Shown here in pieces: positions 1-8,331 of a stretch of 64,000 nt of DNA. The DNA lies in NCBI RefSeq assembly GCF_004684345.1, contig NZ_CP038469.1, positions 2,232,001 to 2,296,000 of the forward strand. The letters are read 5' to 3'. The notes under the pieces are model-generated. The model searched no databases and was not told where the DNA came from. It saw only the letters and a list, made by a program, of their open reading frames with translations. The position numbers and the translations under genes were made by a program. Each line of letters begins with the position of its first letter. Positions within the stretch are counted from its first letter, which is position 1. This DNA comes from Citrobacter tructae. Its GTDB lineage: Bacteria > Pseudomonadota > Gammaproteobacteria > Enterobacterales > Enterobacteriaceae.

Positions 1-43
1 CTCATCGCAGGGAAAAAAAATGAATAGGGTTTCATTTTTCCAG

Positions 44-63
44 ACGGGAAGGAAACTTCCCGT
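44..63 (+). other. Perfect hairpin upstream of the PfkB kinase gene
   Basis: The arms ACGGGAAG and CTTCCCGT form an 8-bp perfect stem closed by a GAAA tetraloop. It ends 26 bases before the kinase start codon and has no T-run, so it looks like an intercistronic RNA stem (processing or stability) and not a terminator. The gene upstream is outside the window. Confidence 0.5.
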
Positions 64-89
64 TACTGGTGACATTATCAGGAGTTGTT

Positions 90-1052
90 ATGGCTATATT
101 GTCCGTAGGGTTTTCATGTTTTGATCAGTTCTTTTTTCTCAATGAATGGCCCCAGGAGAACACGAAGAACTTTAGTCATGATTTTATTGAAAGCGGCGGC
201 GGTCCCGCCGCAAACGCGGCGTGGTTGCTAGGACTATGGGGCGAAGACATTTACTACATAGGGCACTTAAATAAGGATATTTACGGGCAACGAATTATTG
301 ATGAGTTTGCCCAAGCGGGCGTCAATACCGATCACATCGTCTTTTCAGATGAAATGATCACCCCGTTAGCCTCAGTACTGGTTAATCGGTTAACAGGATC
401 ACGCACTATAATTACCCGTAAAATGCAAACGCTGCCGTCTCTGACCTATGACCAAAAATTAAAACTCGATGATTTAGCTGAAAGACTTATTTCCACAGAA
501 GAGCCTGTCACATTATTAATCGACGGACATGAACCAGAAATAAGTGAGTACTTGTTAAAGAAGCTACCTAACGCTCGCGTGGTAATGGATGGGGGGTCAT
601 TGCGTGATAGCAATGTTAAGCTGGCTGCATGGACTGATTATTTCGTAGTCAGTGAACACTTCGCCCGCGACTATATGGGGTTAGCTTCTCTCAGCACTGA
701 AACAGAACTAAAGTCGACCCTTATTGAATTAAATAAAATATGCCGTGGTGAAGCTTTTATTACACTAGGTGAAAAAGGATGTGCTTTTTTAAAAAACGGA
801 TTACTGCAAATTGTCCCAACCTGGGTGTGTAATGCAGTAGATACAACCGGTGCGGGTGATGTGTTTCATGGAGCATTTACCTACGGAGTCCATTACTCCT
901 GGCACATTGATAATATTATTTTATTTGCTAGTTTGACCGCGGCCATTTCTATTGAGAAAAAAGGGGTTAGGGAATCAATGCCTGATCTGGCCGTCGTGCA
1001 TAATTCATTAAATCACTACGAGAGGAATTTAAAGCAATACTTTGGCGATTAA
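90..1052 (+). CDS. PfkB/ribokinase-family sugar kinase
   Basis: The 320-residue protein has both PfkB family signatures: a glycine-rich GGGPAANAA near residues 36-44 and DTTGAGD at 251-257, whose last Asp is the expected catalytic base. These enzymes transfer phosphate from ATP to a sugar or sugar phosphate in the cytosol. The ATG at 90 was preferred to an in-frame GTG at 69 because AGGAGT sits 5-10 bases before it. A class II aldolase gene follows after about 30 bases, so the pair probably phosphorylates a keto-sugar phosphate and then cleaves the bisphosphate. The exact substrate cannot be read from the sequence. The gene is more AT-rich than the core genes to the right. Confidence 0.85.
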   Translation: MAILSVGFSCFDQFFFLNEWPQENTKNFSHDFIESGGGPAANAAWLLGLWGEDIYYIGHLNKDIYGQRIIDEFAQAGVNTDHIVFSDEMITPLASVLVNRLTGSRTIITRKMQTLPSLTYDQKLKLDDLAERLISTEEPVTLLIDGHEPEISEYLLKKLPNARVVMDGGSLRDSNVKLAAWTDYFVVSEHFARDYMGLASLSTETELKSTLIELNKICRGEAFITLGEKGCAFLKNGLLQIVPTWVCNAVDTTGAGDVFHGAFTYGVHYSWHIDNIILFASLTAAISIEKKGVRESMPDLAVVHNSLNHYERNLKQYFGD

Positions 1053-1082
1053 TTCTACGTTACTAAATATTCAGAGGTGATT

Positions 1083-1943
1083 ATGTTAGTTTCTATGAAG
1101 GACATGCTTCAGCATGCCCTACGGGATGGCTATGCCGTAGGACAATTCAATATTAATAATCTGGAATGGGTCGGGGCAGTATTAAGTACCGCACAACGAC
1201 TTCGCTCTCCTGTTATTTTAGGCGTTTCCGGTGGCACGGTTAAGCATATGCTGGGATTAAAATGCATCCATGATATTGTGGTTAATGCAATGGATTACCT
1301 ACAGACAGATATTCCGGTGGCTCTGCATCTTGATCACGGTACAACCCAGGAAGCTTGTGAGGCCGCCATTGAGGCAGGTTTTAGCTCCATTATGTTTGAT
1401 GGATCTCACCTTCCGTTCAGTGAAAACCTTGCAATCACCCGCAATCTCGTCGATATAGCTCACCGCAAAGGTATTTCAGTCGAAGCCGAACTGGGAACAA
1501 TTGCTGGCAGCGAAGACGGCATCGTGAACTCAAACGTTATCTATGCAGACCCTCAAGAGTGCGCCACACTGGTGAAAGAAACCCAGGTGGACTGCCTGGC
1601 CGCAGCCCTGGGTTCGACGCATGGATTATATAAAGGCAAGGCTAAACTAGGGTTCACTGAAATGAAAGCTATCTCTGAGTTGGTCAAAGTTCCTCTGGTA
1701 TTGCACGGTGGAACCGGAATTACCGACGAGGACATGCGTAGGGCTATCTCATGCGGTACAGCAAAAATTAACGTCAACACGGAAAATATGTATGCCTGGT
1801 GCCAGGCTGTGAAAGCAATATTTGCCGCAGATACGGGTCACGATGTGAATGATCCCCGGAAAGTGATTAACCTGGGGTTGGTGCCTGTACAGGAAATGAT
1901 TGCCCAGCGAATTCATATTTTTGGTTCGCAGAACAGAGTGTAG
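1083..1943 (+). CDS. Class II (zinc) ketose-bisphosphate aldolase
   Basis: This 286-residue protein is a class II aldolase of the FbaA/GatY/KbaY family, which splits fructose- or tagatose-1,6-bisphosphate or a related ketose phosphate into two trioses. Visible active-site residues are Asp84 with the zinc ligand His85 (LHLDHG), Glu136 (EAELG), His180 (GSTHG) and His208 (VLHGG). The sequence resembles the Gram-positive FbaA/IolJ type more than the E. coli FbaA type. The start at 1083 has AGAGGTG just upstream; a GTG two codons earlier is less likely. It is probably cotranscribed with the PfkB kinase. Substrate specificity is unresolved. Confidence 0.85.
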   Translation: MLVSMKDMLQHALRDGYAVGQFNINNLEWVGAVLSTAQRLRSPVILGVSGGTVKHMLGLKCIHDIVVNAMDYLQTDIPVALHLDHGTTQEACEAAIEAGFSSIMFDGSHLPFSENLAITRNLVDIAHRKGISVEAELGTIAGSEDGIVNSNVIYADPQECATLVKETQVDCLAAALGSTHGLYKGKAKLGFTEMKAISELVKVPLVLHGGTGITDEDMRRAISCGTAKINVNTENMYAWCQAVKAIFAADTGHDVNDPRKVINLGLVPVQEMIAQRIHIFGSQNRV

Positions 1944-1992
1944 ATGTCTGTCCGGTATAGCAACCACGAAAAAATACGCTTTTTCGCGCGAA

Positions 1993-2020
1993 TCCCCCCG
2001 GATACATTATCTCGGGGGGA
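1993..2020. terminator. Hairpin between convergent aldolase and amidohydrolase genes
   Basis: TCCCCCCG and CGGGGGGA form an 8-bp G/C stem with a 12-base loop. It sits between the aldolase stop and the stop of the convergent amidohydrolase. There is no clean T-run on either side, so termination is inferred from position and stem strength. Confidence 0.5.
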
Positions 2021-2034
2021 ATACGGTCATAACA

Positions 2035-3903
2035 CTAGAACGCAAAGCACGAACATCCCAACGCGCCCCAGAACGCCCGGTCATCCGACACCGGAATACC
2101 AGATTGACGCGCAATCTCATGCTGGTGTCCATGTACGCCACAGCTTCCGCAACACTGATGCATCTGGACCATTGCGCCCACTTTCGCGGCAATTGGTGGT
2201 GCTGAGCGGTAGTGCCCCGGCACGTTCATCACCGGCGACCAGTCAGGTACCACTGGAATAGCAGGGGGCGCCAGCGGTGTGAAATGTCCGGCGGCATAAA
2301 CGACTTTGCCGTCCACAATCGTCATCACCGACTCAATGCCTTTAATCTTCTCTTCTGGCACGGTGAAATAGTCTTTTGACAACACGACCAGGTCAGCAAG
2401 CTGATCTTTAGCAATGCGGCCTTTCTTGCCCTGCTCACTGGAGAACCAGGCACTGCCCGCAGTCCACAGCTCCAGCGCCACGTCGCGCGGTAAACGGTTG
2501 TCGTCGTCATACATGGCCATCCCCCCGACAGTGCGTCCGGAGACCAGCCAGTACAATGCCGTCCACGGGTTGTAGCTCGCCACGCGAGTCGCGTCAGTCC
2601 CCAAGCCTACCGGTACTTCCGCCGCCAACATTTTCGCCACTGGCGGCGTATGTTTCACCGCGTCTTTGCCATAGCGATCGACAAAATACTCGCCCTGGAA
2701 CGCCATCCGATGCTGAACCGCAATCCCGCCGCCCAGCGCTTTCACGCGCTCGATATTTCGTTCGGTTATGGTTTCCGCGTGATCGAAGAACCAGTGCAGA
2801 CCATTGAACGGGATATCGCGATTCACCTTCTCGAACACATCCAGCATGCGGCTGATCGATTCATCATAAGTGGCGTGCAGGCGGAACGGCCAGCGATGTT
2901 CCACCAGGTGGCGTACCACGCGCTCCAACTCATCTTCCATACCTTCCGGTAAATCCGGGCGCGGCTGCAGGAAATCTTCGAAATCTGCCGCCGAAAAGAC
3001 CAGCATTTCACCAGCACCATTAGCGCGGTAGAAGTCGGTCCCCTGTCCTGGCTTGAGCATATCGGTCCAGCGTTCAAAGTCTTCCACTTCCTGCTTCGGA
3101 CGCTGGGTAAACAGGTTGTAGGCGATGCGCACCGTCATCTGTTTATTGGCGTGCAATTGCTCGATTATCTCGTAATCTTCCGGGTAGTTCTGAAAACCGC
3201 CGCCAGCATCAATGGCGCTGGTTAGGCCCAGACGGTTCAGCTCGCGCATAAACTGGCGGGTCGAGTTCACCTGCATTTCCAGCGGCAGTTTTGGTCCTTT
3301 CGCCAGCGTCGAGTAAAGGATCATGGCGTTAGGTTTGGCGATCAGCATGCCGGTCGGGTTGCCATTTCCATCACGCACGATCTCACCCCCCGCCGGATCC
3401 GGCGTCGCTTTGGTATACCCCACGGCTTTCAGCGCCGCTCGGTTCAGCAACGCCCTGTCGTAGAGATGCAGAACAAAAACGGGCGTGTCCGGTGCGGCTT
3501 CGTTGAGTTCTTCCAGGGTCGGCATGCGGCGTTCAGCAAACTGAAATTCGCTCCAGCCGCCCACTACGCGAACCCACTGCGGCGACGGTGTGCGATCAGC
3601 TTGCTCTTTGAGCATACGCAGCGCGTCCGCCAGCGACGGAACACCTTCCCAGCGTAGTTCCAGATTGTAATTCAGCCCACCGCGAATCAGGTGCAGGTGT
3701 GAATCATTAAGACCCGGGATCACGGTATGACCTTGCAGATCGACAACCTGCGTACCTTCAGCGGCAAGGCTCATAACCCGATCGTGGCTACCTGTCGCCA
3801 GGATCTTCCCGTCGTTGATCGCCACCGCCTCCACCTGCGGGCATTGGCTTTCAAGGGTATGAATTTTTCCGTGAGTCAGAATCAGAGTGGCAGTTTGAGA
3901 CAT
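2035..3903 (-). CDS. YtcJ-family metal-dependent amidohydrolase with Cys/His-rich tail
   Basis: This 622-residue protein belongs to the amidohydrolase superfamily, YtcJ group. The metal-binding HxH is at His69/His71 (NDSHLHL), followed by the usual TIM-barrel body; a later Asp in GLGTDATR is the likely catalytic Asp. Such enzymes hydrolyse amide or ester bonds of small molecules. The C-terminus is unusual: His582, Cys584, Cys585, Cys588, His591, His593, His595, and Cys617/Cys619 in GCSC three residues from the end, which looks like an extra metal site. CAGGAG precedes the ATG. It is the last gene of a three-gene minus-strand operon with an ABM protein and an isochorismatase-like hydrolase. 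The substrate is unknown. Confidence 0.8.
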   Translation of the reverse strand: MSQTATLILTHGKIHTLESQCPQVEAVAINDGKILATGSHDRVMSLAAEGTQVVDLQGHTVIPGLNDSHLHLIRGGLNYNLELRWEGVPSLADALRMLKEQADRTPSPQWVRVVGGWSEFQFAERRMPTLEELNEAAPDTPVFVLHLYDRALLNRAALKAVGYTKATPDPAGGEIVRDGNGNPTGMLIAKPNAMILYSTLAKGPKLPLEMQVNSTRQFMRELNRLGLTSAIDAGGGFQNYPEDYEIIEQLHANKQMTVRIAYNLFTQRPKQEVEDFERWTDMLKPGQGTDFYRANGAGEMLVFSAADFEDFLQPRPDLPEGMEDELERVVRHLVEHRWPFRLHATYDESISRMLDVFEKVNRDIPFNGLHWFFDHAETITERNIERVKALGGGIAVQHRMAFQGEYFVDRYGKDAVKHTPPVAKMLAAEVPVGLGTDATRVASYNPWTALYWLVSGRTVGGMAMYDDDNRLPRDVALELWTAGSAWFSSEQGKKGRIAKDQLADLVVLSKDYFTVPEEKIKGIESVMTIVDGKVVYAAGHFTPLAPPAIPVVPDWSPVMNVPGHYRSAPPIAAKVGAMVQMHQCCGSCGVHGHQHEIARQSGIPVSDDRAFWGALGCSCFAF

Positions 3904-3924
3904 AACAATCTCCTGAGAAACCGG

Positions 3925-4470
3925 TCAGGCTTTTTTCAGCCATCCGGCAAACAGACGGGTTACGATGGGCATCCACAGCCAGACCACCAGCGCAACCACA
4001 CAGGCATCATTAATCAGATGCAAGAGTAACGATCCCTTCAACGAGGGCAGCACCATGCCGGTTAACCACGGCACCAGGTTAGTGCTGGGAAAAATCACCA
4101 GCAGAGTGATCAGAAACTGTTTCCAGCGCCTGGGTTGGCGAACATGCACCACTGGCGGCGTAAACCAGAACGCCGCCTCGGTACGAACTTCCGTTTTATC
4201 GCCCTCGGCCAGCAGCGGTGCAATCTCCTCAACCAGCGCACGGCGCGTATCGGACTGGGTCCACTGATACAGATGCTCAAGGGTGTCGAAGCGGATAATT
4301 ATGTTCCACAGATTTTGCCCATCAGTAGGACGAATAACATTCGCCCCCAAATGACCGGGGAACTCTGCGGCTACCGGCATAATTTTGCCCAGCCACTGCT
4401 CATACCGCTGCGCCTGCTCAGGCAACAGCGTGTGAGTAATCACCAACGTCACATGTTTGTTCTGCGCCAT
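3925..4470 (-). CDS. ABM-domain protein with C-terminal membrane segments
   Basis: The 181-residue protein has an N-terminal antibiotic-biosynthesis-monooxygenase fold (about residues 1-95: a strand-rich ferredoxin-like ABM region). The C-terminal half has two hydrophobic stretches, one around FLITLLVIFP and one around LLLHLINDACVVALVVWLW. This matches the COG3224-type membrane-attached ABM proteins as I know them. The start at 4470 follows AAGGAA at good spacing; the longer reading frame has no ribosome site. It lies between the isochorismatase-like gene (93-base gap) and the YtcJ gene (21-base gap) and is probably cotranscribed. The substrate and any cofactor are unknown. Confidence 0.75.
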   Translation of the reverse strand: MAQNKHVTLVITHTLLPEQAQRYEQWLGKIMPVAAEFPGHLGANVIRPTDGQNLWNIIIRFDTLEHLYQWTQSDTRRALVEEIAPLLAEGDKTEVRTEAAFWFTPPVVHVRQPRRWKQFLITLLVIFPSTNLVPWLTGMVLPSLKGSLLLHLINDACVVALVVWLWMPIVTRLFAGWLKKA

Positions 4471-4563
4471 GAAAGGTTCCTTGCAAAAGAAGAATGGCGG
4501 AGTAACCCGCCATAAATGCCAATACACAACCTCATACGAGGCAACATGAAGGATGACGTGTAT

Positions 4564-5205
4564 TTAGGCTTTGCGTTCCGGTGCACCATGCACCAGGGTA
4601 TAGGCATAATCCACACCCATGCCGTACGCGCCGCTGTGTTCACGCACCAAATCCATCACCGCATCGTAAGTTTCTTTGCGTGACCAGTCGCGCTGGTATT
4701 CCAACAGCACCTGCTGCCAGGTAACCGGCACGGCACCCGCCTGCACCATGCGGTCAATAGAACGTTCATGAGCATCAACGGAAGTACCGCCAGAAGTGTC
4801 GGTCACCACATACACTTCATAACCCTCTTCCAGCGCCATCAACGCTGGGAAGGTCAGACAAACTTCCGTCCATAATGCAGAGATAATCAGCTTTTTACGC
4901 CCGGTCGCTTTCACCGCTTTCACAAACGCGGCATCTTCCCAGGAGTTCATCGACGTGCGTTCAATGGGCTTCACGTCAGGATGCACGGCTAATAATTCCG
5001 GCCAGATATAACCACTAAAGCTTTTGGTTTCAACGGATGTATAAATGACGGGCACATTAAATATTTTGCCGGCTTTGGCTAATGCAACAGTATTATTTTT
5101 CAGCATCTGGCGATCAATATTTGCCACGCCAAATGACATTTGTGGCTGATGGTCAATAAAAATAAGCGTCGAGTTTTGTGGGTCAATCAGTTCCCGAATA
5201 GACAT
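4564..5205 (-). CDS. Isochorismatase-like (YcaC-type) hydrolase
   Basis: This 213-residue cysteine hydrolase is of the isochorismatase superfamily and closest in feel to E. coli YcaC. The acid residue is Asp18 (FIDHQ) and the nucleophile is Cys116 in WTEVCLT. The usual triad lysine is not obvious; Arg83 sits near that place. The family hydrolyses amides, nicotinamide or isochorismate, or has unknown substrates. It is the first gene of the minus-strand operon, and a divergently transcribed LysR regulator lies 273 bases away, so that regulator probably controls it. Confidence 0.8.
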   Translation of the reverse strand: MSIRELIDPQNSTLIFIDHQPQMSFGVANIDRQMLKNNTVALAKAGKIFNVPVIYTSVETKSFSGYIWPELLAVHPDVKPIERTSMNSWEDAAFVKAVKATGRKKLIISALWTEVCLTFPALMALEEGYEVYVVTDTSGGTSVDAHERSIDRMVQAGAVPVTWQQVLLEYQRDWSRKETYDAVMDLVREHSGAYGMGVDYAYTLVHGAPERKA

Positions 5206-5478
5206 AGCACACCTTCTTAATCAATAAGTTAAAAGGCAACGGTCTGTAACTGCCGTCAGCAGCAGGATCCTGAATCATAAAGCGTATTGAGTATAGCGGG
5301 AAATTTCTAACGAGTTATTAAAGAAAACTGACCATCCTGTGAAACTATTAATTCTGTGCTGCGATATATCCTAAACAACATCAAAAAAATACGCATGACT
5401 AATCTAATTTATTCACTGGCATTGTTTTTCTCCTTTCGGTACAACAGAGGGGTTTAATTTTCAGGATATTTTCCTCTT
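5206..5478. promoter_or_regulatory. Divergent promoter region of hydrolase operon and LysR gene
   Basis: This 273-base AT-rich gap lies between the divergent starts of the isochorismatase-like gene and the LysR gene. By family rule a LysR protein binds here to control both sides. I could not fix an operator or a -10/-35 pair with confidence. Confidence 0.45.
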
Positions 5479-6381
5479 ATGCGCATCAATCTGGACGTTC
5501 TGCTTATCCTCGACGCACTCGACAAACAGGGATCATTTGCTGCTGCGGCTGAATCGCTGTTTAAAACACCTGCGGCACTCAGCTATATGATTCAAAAGCT
5601 GGAAAGCGATCTGAATATAGAATTGCTTGACCGTTCCGGGCATCGGGCGAAGTTTACCGATACCGGACTGATGATGCTGGAAAAGGGACGTTTGCTGCTC
5701 AGCGCGGCCAAAGACCTCGAAAAACAAGCGTTACAGCTGAGCGCAGGCTGGGAAAAAGAACTGGCGATTGCGCTGGATGCCTCCTTTCCTTTTGCCGCCT
5801 TATTACCGGTAATCGATGCTTTTTACGCCCTCAATAAACAAACGCGTCTCAACTTTACCCACCATACGCTGGCGGGTTCGTGGGAAGAACTCACCCACAA
5901 CGGCGCGGATATTATTCTGGGCGCGATTAATGAACCACCGACGTCCGCCGCCTGGTCTTACAAAATGCTCGGTACGCTGGATAACGTATTTGTTGTCGCG
6001 CCTGAGCATCCACTGGCCGCAGCACCGACTGACTTAACGAATGAACAATTGTGCCTGCACCGGGCGGTTGTGATCAGCGACAGCGCCCGCTTTTGTCATC
6101 CGTTACAAAGCAACCTGATGGAGGAGCAGGCACAAATTCGCGTCGATGATTTCCACAGTAAGGTGATGTTACTTCGGTCCGGAATAGGCTGCGGATTTCT
6201 TCCCCGCCATATTGCCAGCCCATGGCTTGCCACGGGCGAGTTGGTAGAAAAAACGGTGACTTCTTTTCGTCAAAAGGATGTCGCTTATATGGCATGGCGC
6301 AATAACAGCGACGGGCTGGCGCAGCGCTGGTGGCGGGAAACGCTGCTGGCAAGCCCGGGGATTACGGATTTATATCAATGA
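5479..6381 (+). CDS. LysR-family transcriptional regulator
   Basis: The 300-residue protein begins with a classic LysR winged HTH (about residues 3-60, with GSFAAAAESL and the ALSYMIQKLE recognition helix) followed by a periplasmic-binding-like effector domain. It resembles YhaJ-type regulators. It is divergent from the hydrolase/ABM/amidohydrolase operon and most likely regulates it in response to a small molecule. Its last 7 bases overlap the 3' end of the convergent malZ gene. Confidence 0.85.
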   Translation: MRINLDVLLILDALDKQGSFAAAAESLFKTPAALSYMIQKLESDLNIELLDRSGHRAKFTDTGLMMLEKGRLLLSAAKDLEKQALQLSAGWEKELAIALDASFPFAALLPVIDAFYALNKQTRLNFTHHTLAGSWEELTHNGADIILGAINEPPTSAAWSYKMLGTLDNVFVVAPEHPLAAAPTDLTNEQLCLHRAVVISDSARFCHPLQSNLMEEQAQIRVDDFHSKVMLLRSGIGCGFLPRHIASPWLATGELVEKTVTSFRQKDVAYMAWRNNSDGLAQRWWRETLLASPGITDLYQ

Positions 6382-8192
6382 CTCATCCACACCGAAGCCG
6401 AGATCGCGGGCAGCGTCAGCACATCGCCAACAACCTGACCTTTTCCCTCTTTGTGCTGCCACTGCGCGATATTTAGCAACGGCGACGACGGCAGCACCAC
6501 CTCACAGGCGTGCCCCCGGTTAATCGCCACCAGGACACGCTGCTGGTTCAGAACCCGCACAAATACTACCACGTTATCCTCGGCGTAAATCACCTGACAA
6601 CCGCCGTGGCGTAGCGCCTTACTGTGATGACGTAATTTCGCCAGCCGCTGGTACAGTGCCAGCAGTTCGCCATCCTGTTTTTCTTTCTGCCACGGGAACG
6701 GCTTGCGGCAAAACGGATCGTTATTCCCATCCAGTCCTACTTCATCACCGTAGTAAATACAGGGAACACCAGGCCAGGTAAACAGCCATACCACTGCCAG
6801 CGGCAGGCGCGCAACATCTTTGCCCAACAGCGATTTAAAGCGGGCAGTATCGTGGCTGTCGAGCTGGTTGAACATGCGCAACTGCTGCTGATGCGACAGA
6901 CCCGCGCGATAGTTATCCATCCACGCCATACAGGTCTGGGCGTCAATAGACTGCGGATCGTAAGAGATATCGGTGTTGGCGAGAAATCCCCAGAGTGGGA
7001 AAGTAAAACCGCGATAGTTCATGGCGGCATCTTCAGCATCGGCCTGTAACCACTGGCGCGCATCACCAAAGTGTTCACCCACAACATAAACTTCTGGCTG
7101 CGTTTCTTTCGCCGCCTGGGTAATCCCGGCCACATGCTGCAGGTTGTTGCGTGCCCCACCGGCCTCCCCCAGCATGTGCACCACATCAAGCCGCCAGCCA
7201 TCCATACTCCACGGCGCTTTTAACCAGTGCCGTACAATACTGTCTTCGCCGCGATAAATTTCATTCACCAGGCTTTCCGAGGCAAAGTCCAGCTTGGGCA
7301 AACTGGCATAACCCAGCCAGTCCAGCGCAACACCATTGTCAGAAAAATGGTACCAACCCCGCCAGGGCGAGTCCGGATTATGGCACGCCCCGTCTGTTCC
7401 CCGATTATGCCTGTCGAACCAGGCGTGCGAATCGCCGCTGTGATTGAATACGCCGTCCAGCACCAGGCGCATTCCCTGTTGCTGCGTGTTATGTCGCAGG
7501 CGTAATAGCGCCCTGTCGCCGCCAAATCGCGGGTCAACATGACGATAATCTTCGGTGTCGTATTTATGCACGCTCGGCGCGGTAAAAACCGGGTTCAGGT
7601 ACAGCGCCGTTACCCCTAAGGTTTTCAGGTACGGCAGTTTCTCGCTGATCCCGTCCAAATCGCCGCCATAAAACGTCGAGCCTCCGGCCTGTGCGGTCAG
7701 CGGTTCTTCCCAGTCACGCTGCACAATATCCTGCCCAGCGGCGTGGTGATAGTAGACGTTATCCTGCCCCACATCACGCGACTGGCTGCGCGCAAAGCGG
7801 TCCGGGAAAATCTGATAGAAAACCTGGTCAGCCACCCATTGCGGACCGTTGTCCGGCACATCCACGGCAAACTGTTCCAGACGCGCGGGCGGAATGCGGC
7901 TGAACCCTTGCGGGGTAAACCACAGCTGGCGATCGAGCCAGAGCAGCTTAAAACCATAGCGTCGACGAGGCTGGCCGCAGGAGAGATCGATTGCCGTGCG
8001 CCACGCGGTCACTCCGGGCTGCGGCTGGCTGCGCTGCTTGTGCATGCAGAGCGAGATCTCTTCGTTATCATTTTCCGCACGTAACGTTACTCGCTGGGGC
8101 GGATTGTCCCCTGCCAGCCAGAGCGTAATCGTCAGTTTATCTTTGTTTTGCTTAACAAATGGGGCAACCGGAAGGTGCCAGGCGTTCAACAT
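6375..8192 (-). CDS. malZ: Maltodextrin glucosidase MalZ
   Basis: This 605-residue GH13 enzyme matches E. coli MalZ almost end to end. It removes glucose from the reducing end of maltodextrins in the cytosol. Visible features are an N-terminal beta domain, the GH13 regions LVLDGVFNH and GWRLDVVH (catalytic Asp), VGEHFGD (acid Glu) and NQLDSHDTAR. The start at the second Met (8192) matches the known MLNAWHLP N-terminus. Candidate MalT boxes lie about 80-100 bases upstream. The stop overlaps the LysR gene by 7 bases. Confidence 0.97.
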   Translation of the reverse strand: MLNAWHLPVAPFVKQNKDKLTITLWLAGDNPPQRVTLRAENDNEEISLCMHKQRSQPQPGVTAWRTAIDLSCGQPRRRYGFKLLWLDRQLWFTPQGFSRIPPARLEQFAVDVPDNGPQWVADQVFYQIFPDRFARSQSRDVGQDNVYYHHAAGQDIVQRDWEEPLTAQAGGSTFYGGDLDGISEKLPYLKTLGVTALYLNPVFTAPSVHKYDTEDYRHVDPRFGGDRALLRLRHNTQQQGMRLVLDGVFNHSGDSHAWFDRHNRGTDGACHNPDSPWRGWYHFSDNGVALDWLGYASLPKLDFASESLVNEIYRGEDSIVRHWLKAPWSMDGWRLDVVHMLGEAGGARNNLQHVAGITQAAKETQPEVYVVGEHFGDARQWLQADAEDAAMNYRGFTFPLWGFLANTDISYDPQSIDAQTCMAWMDNYRAGLSHQQQLRMFNQLDSHDTARFKSLLGKDVARLPLAVVWLFTWPGVPCIYYGDEVGLDGNNDPFCRKPFPWQKEKQDGELLALYQRLAKLRHHSKALRHGGCQVIYAEDNVVVFVRVLNQQRVLVAINRGHACEVVLPSSPLLNIAQWQHKEGKGQVVGDVLTLPAISASVWMSH

Positions 8193-8268
8193 CACGTATC
8201 CCCTTTGATGAAAATGAAGTCACCTTGCCATAGGGAAGTTAAGGATCACTCATCATCTTAACGTTTAT

Positions 8269-8292
8269 TGGGGGAGGAGTTCGGGGGAGGAG
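8269..8292 (+). promoter_or_regulatory. Two candidate MalT boxes upstream of malZ
   Basis: Two close direct copies of GGGGGAGGAG (around 8270-8279 and 8283-8292) resemble the MalT box GGGGA(T/G)GAGG. They lie upstream of malZ between it and the proY terminator. MalT activation of malZ is established in E. coli; assigning these copies is inference. Confidence 0.65.
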
Positions 8293-8326
8293 AAAAATGC
8301 CGGGTAACACAATACATTACCCGGCA
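8293..8326 (-). terminator. Intrinsic terminator of proY
   Basis: TGCCGGGTAA pairs with TTACCCGGCA around a 9-base loop (8298-8326). On the minus strand a run of five T follows (8293-8297). It lies just after the proY stop codon. Confidence 0.85.
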
Positions 8327-8331
8327 GAGAA

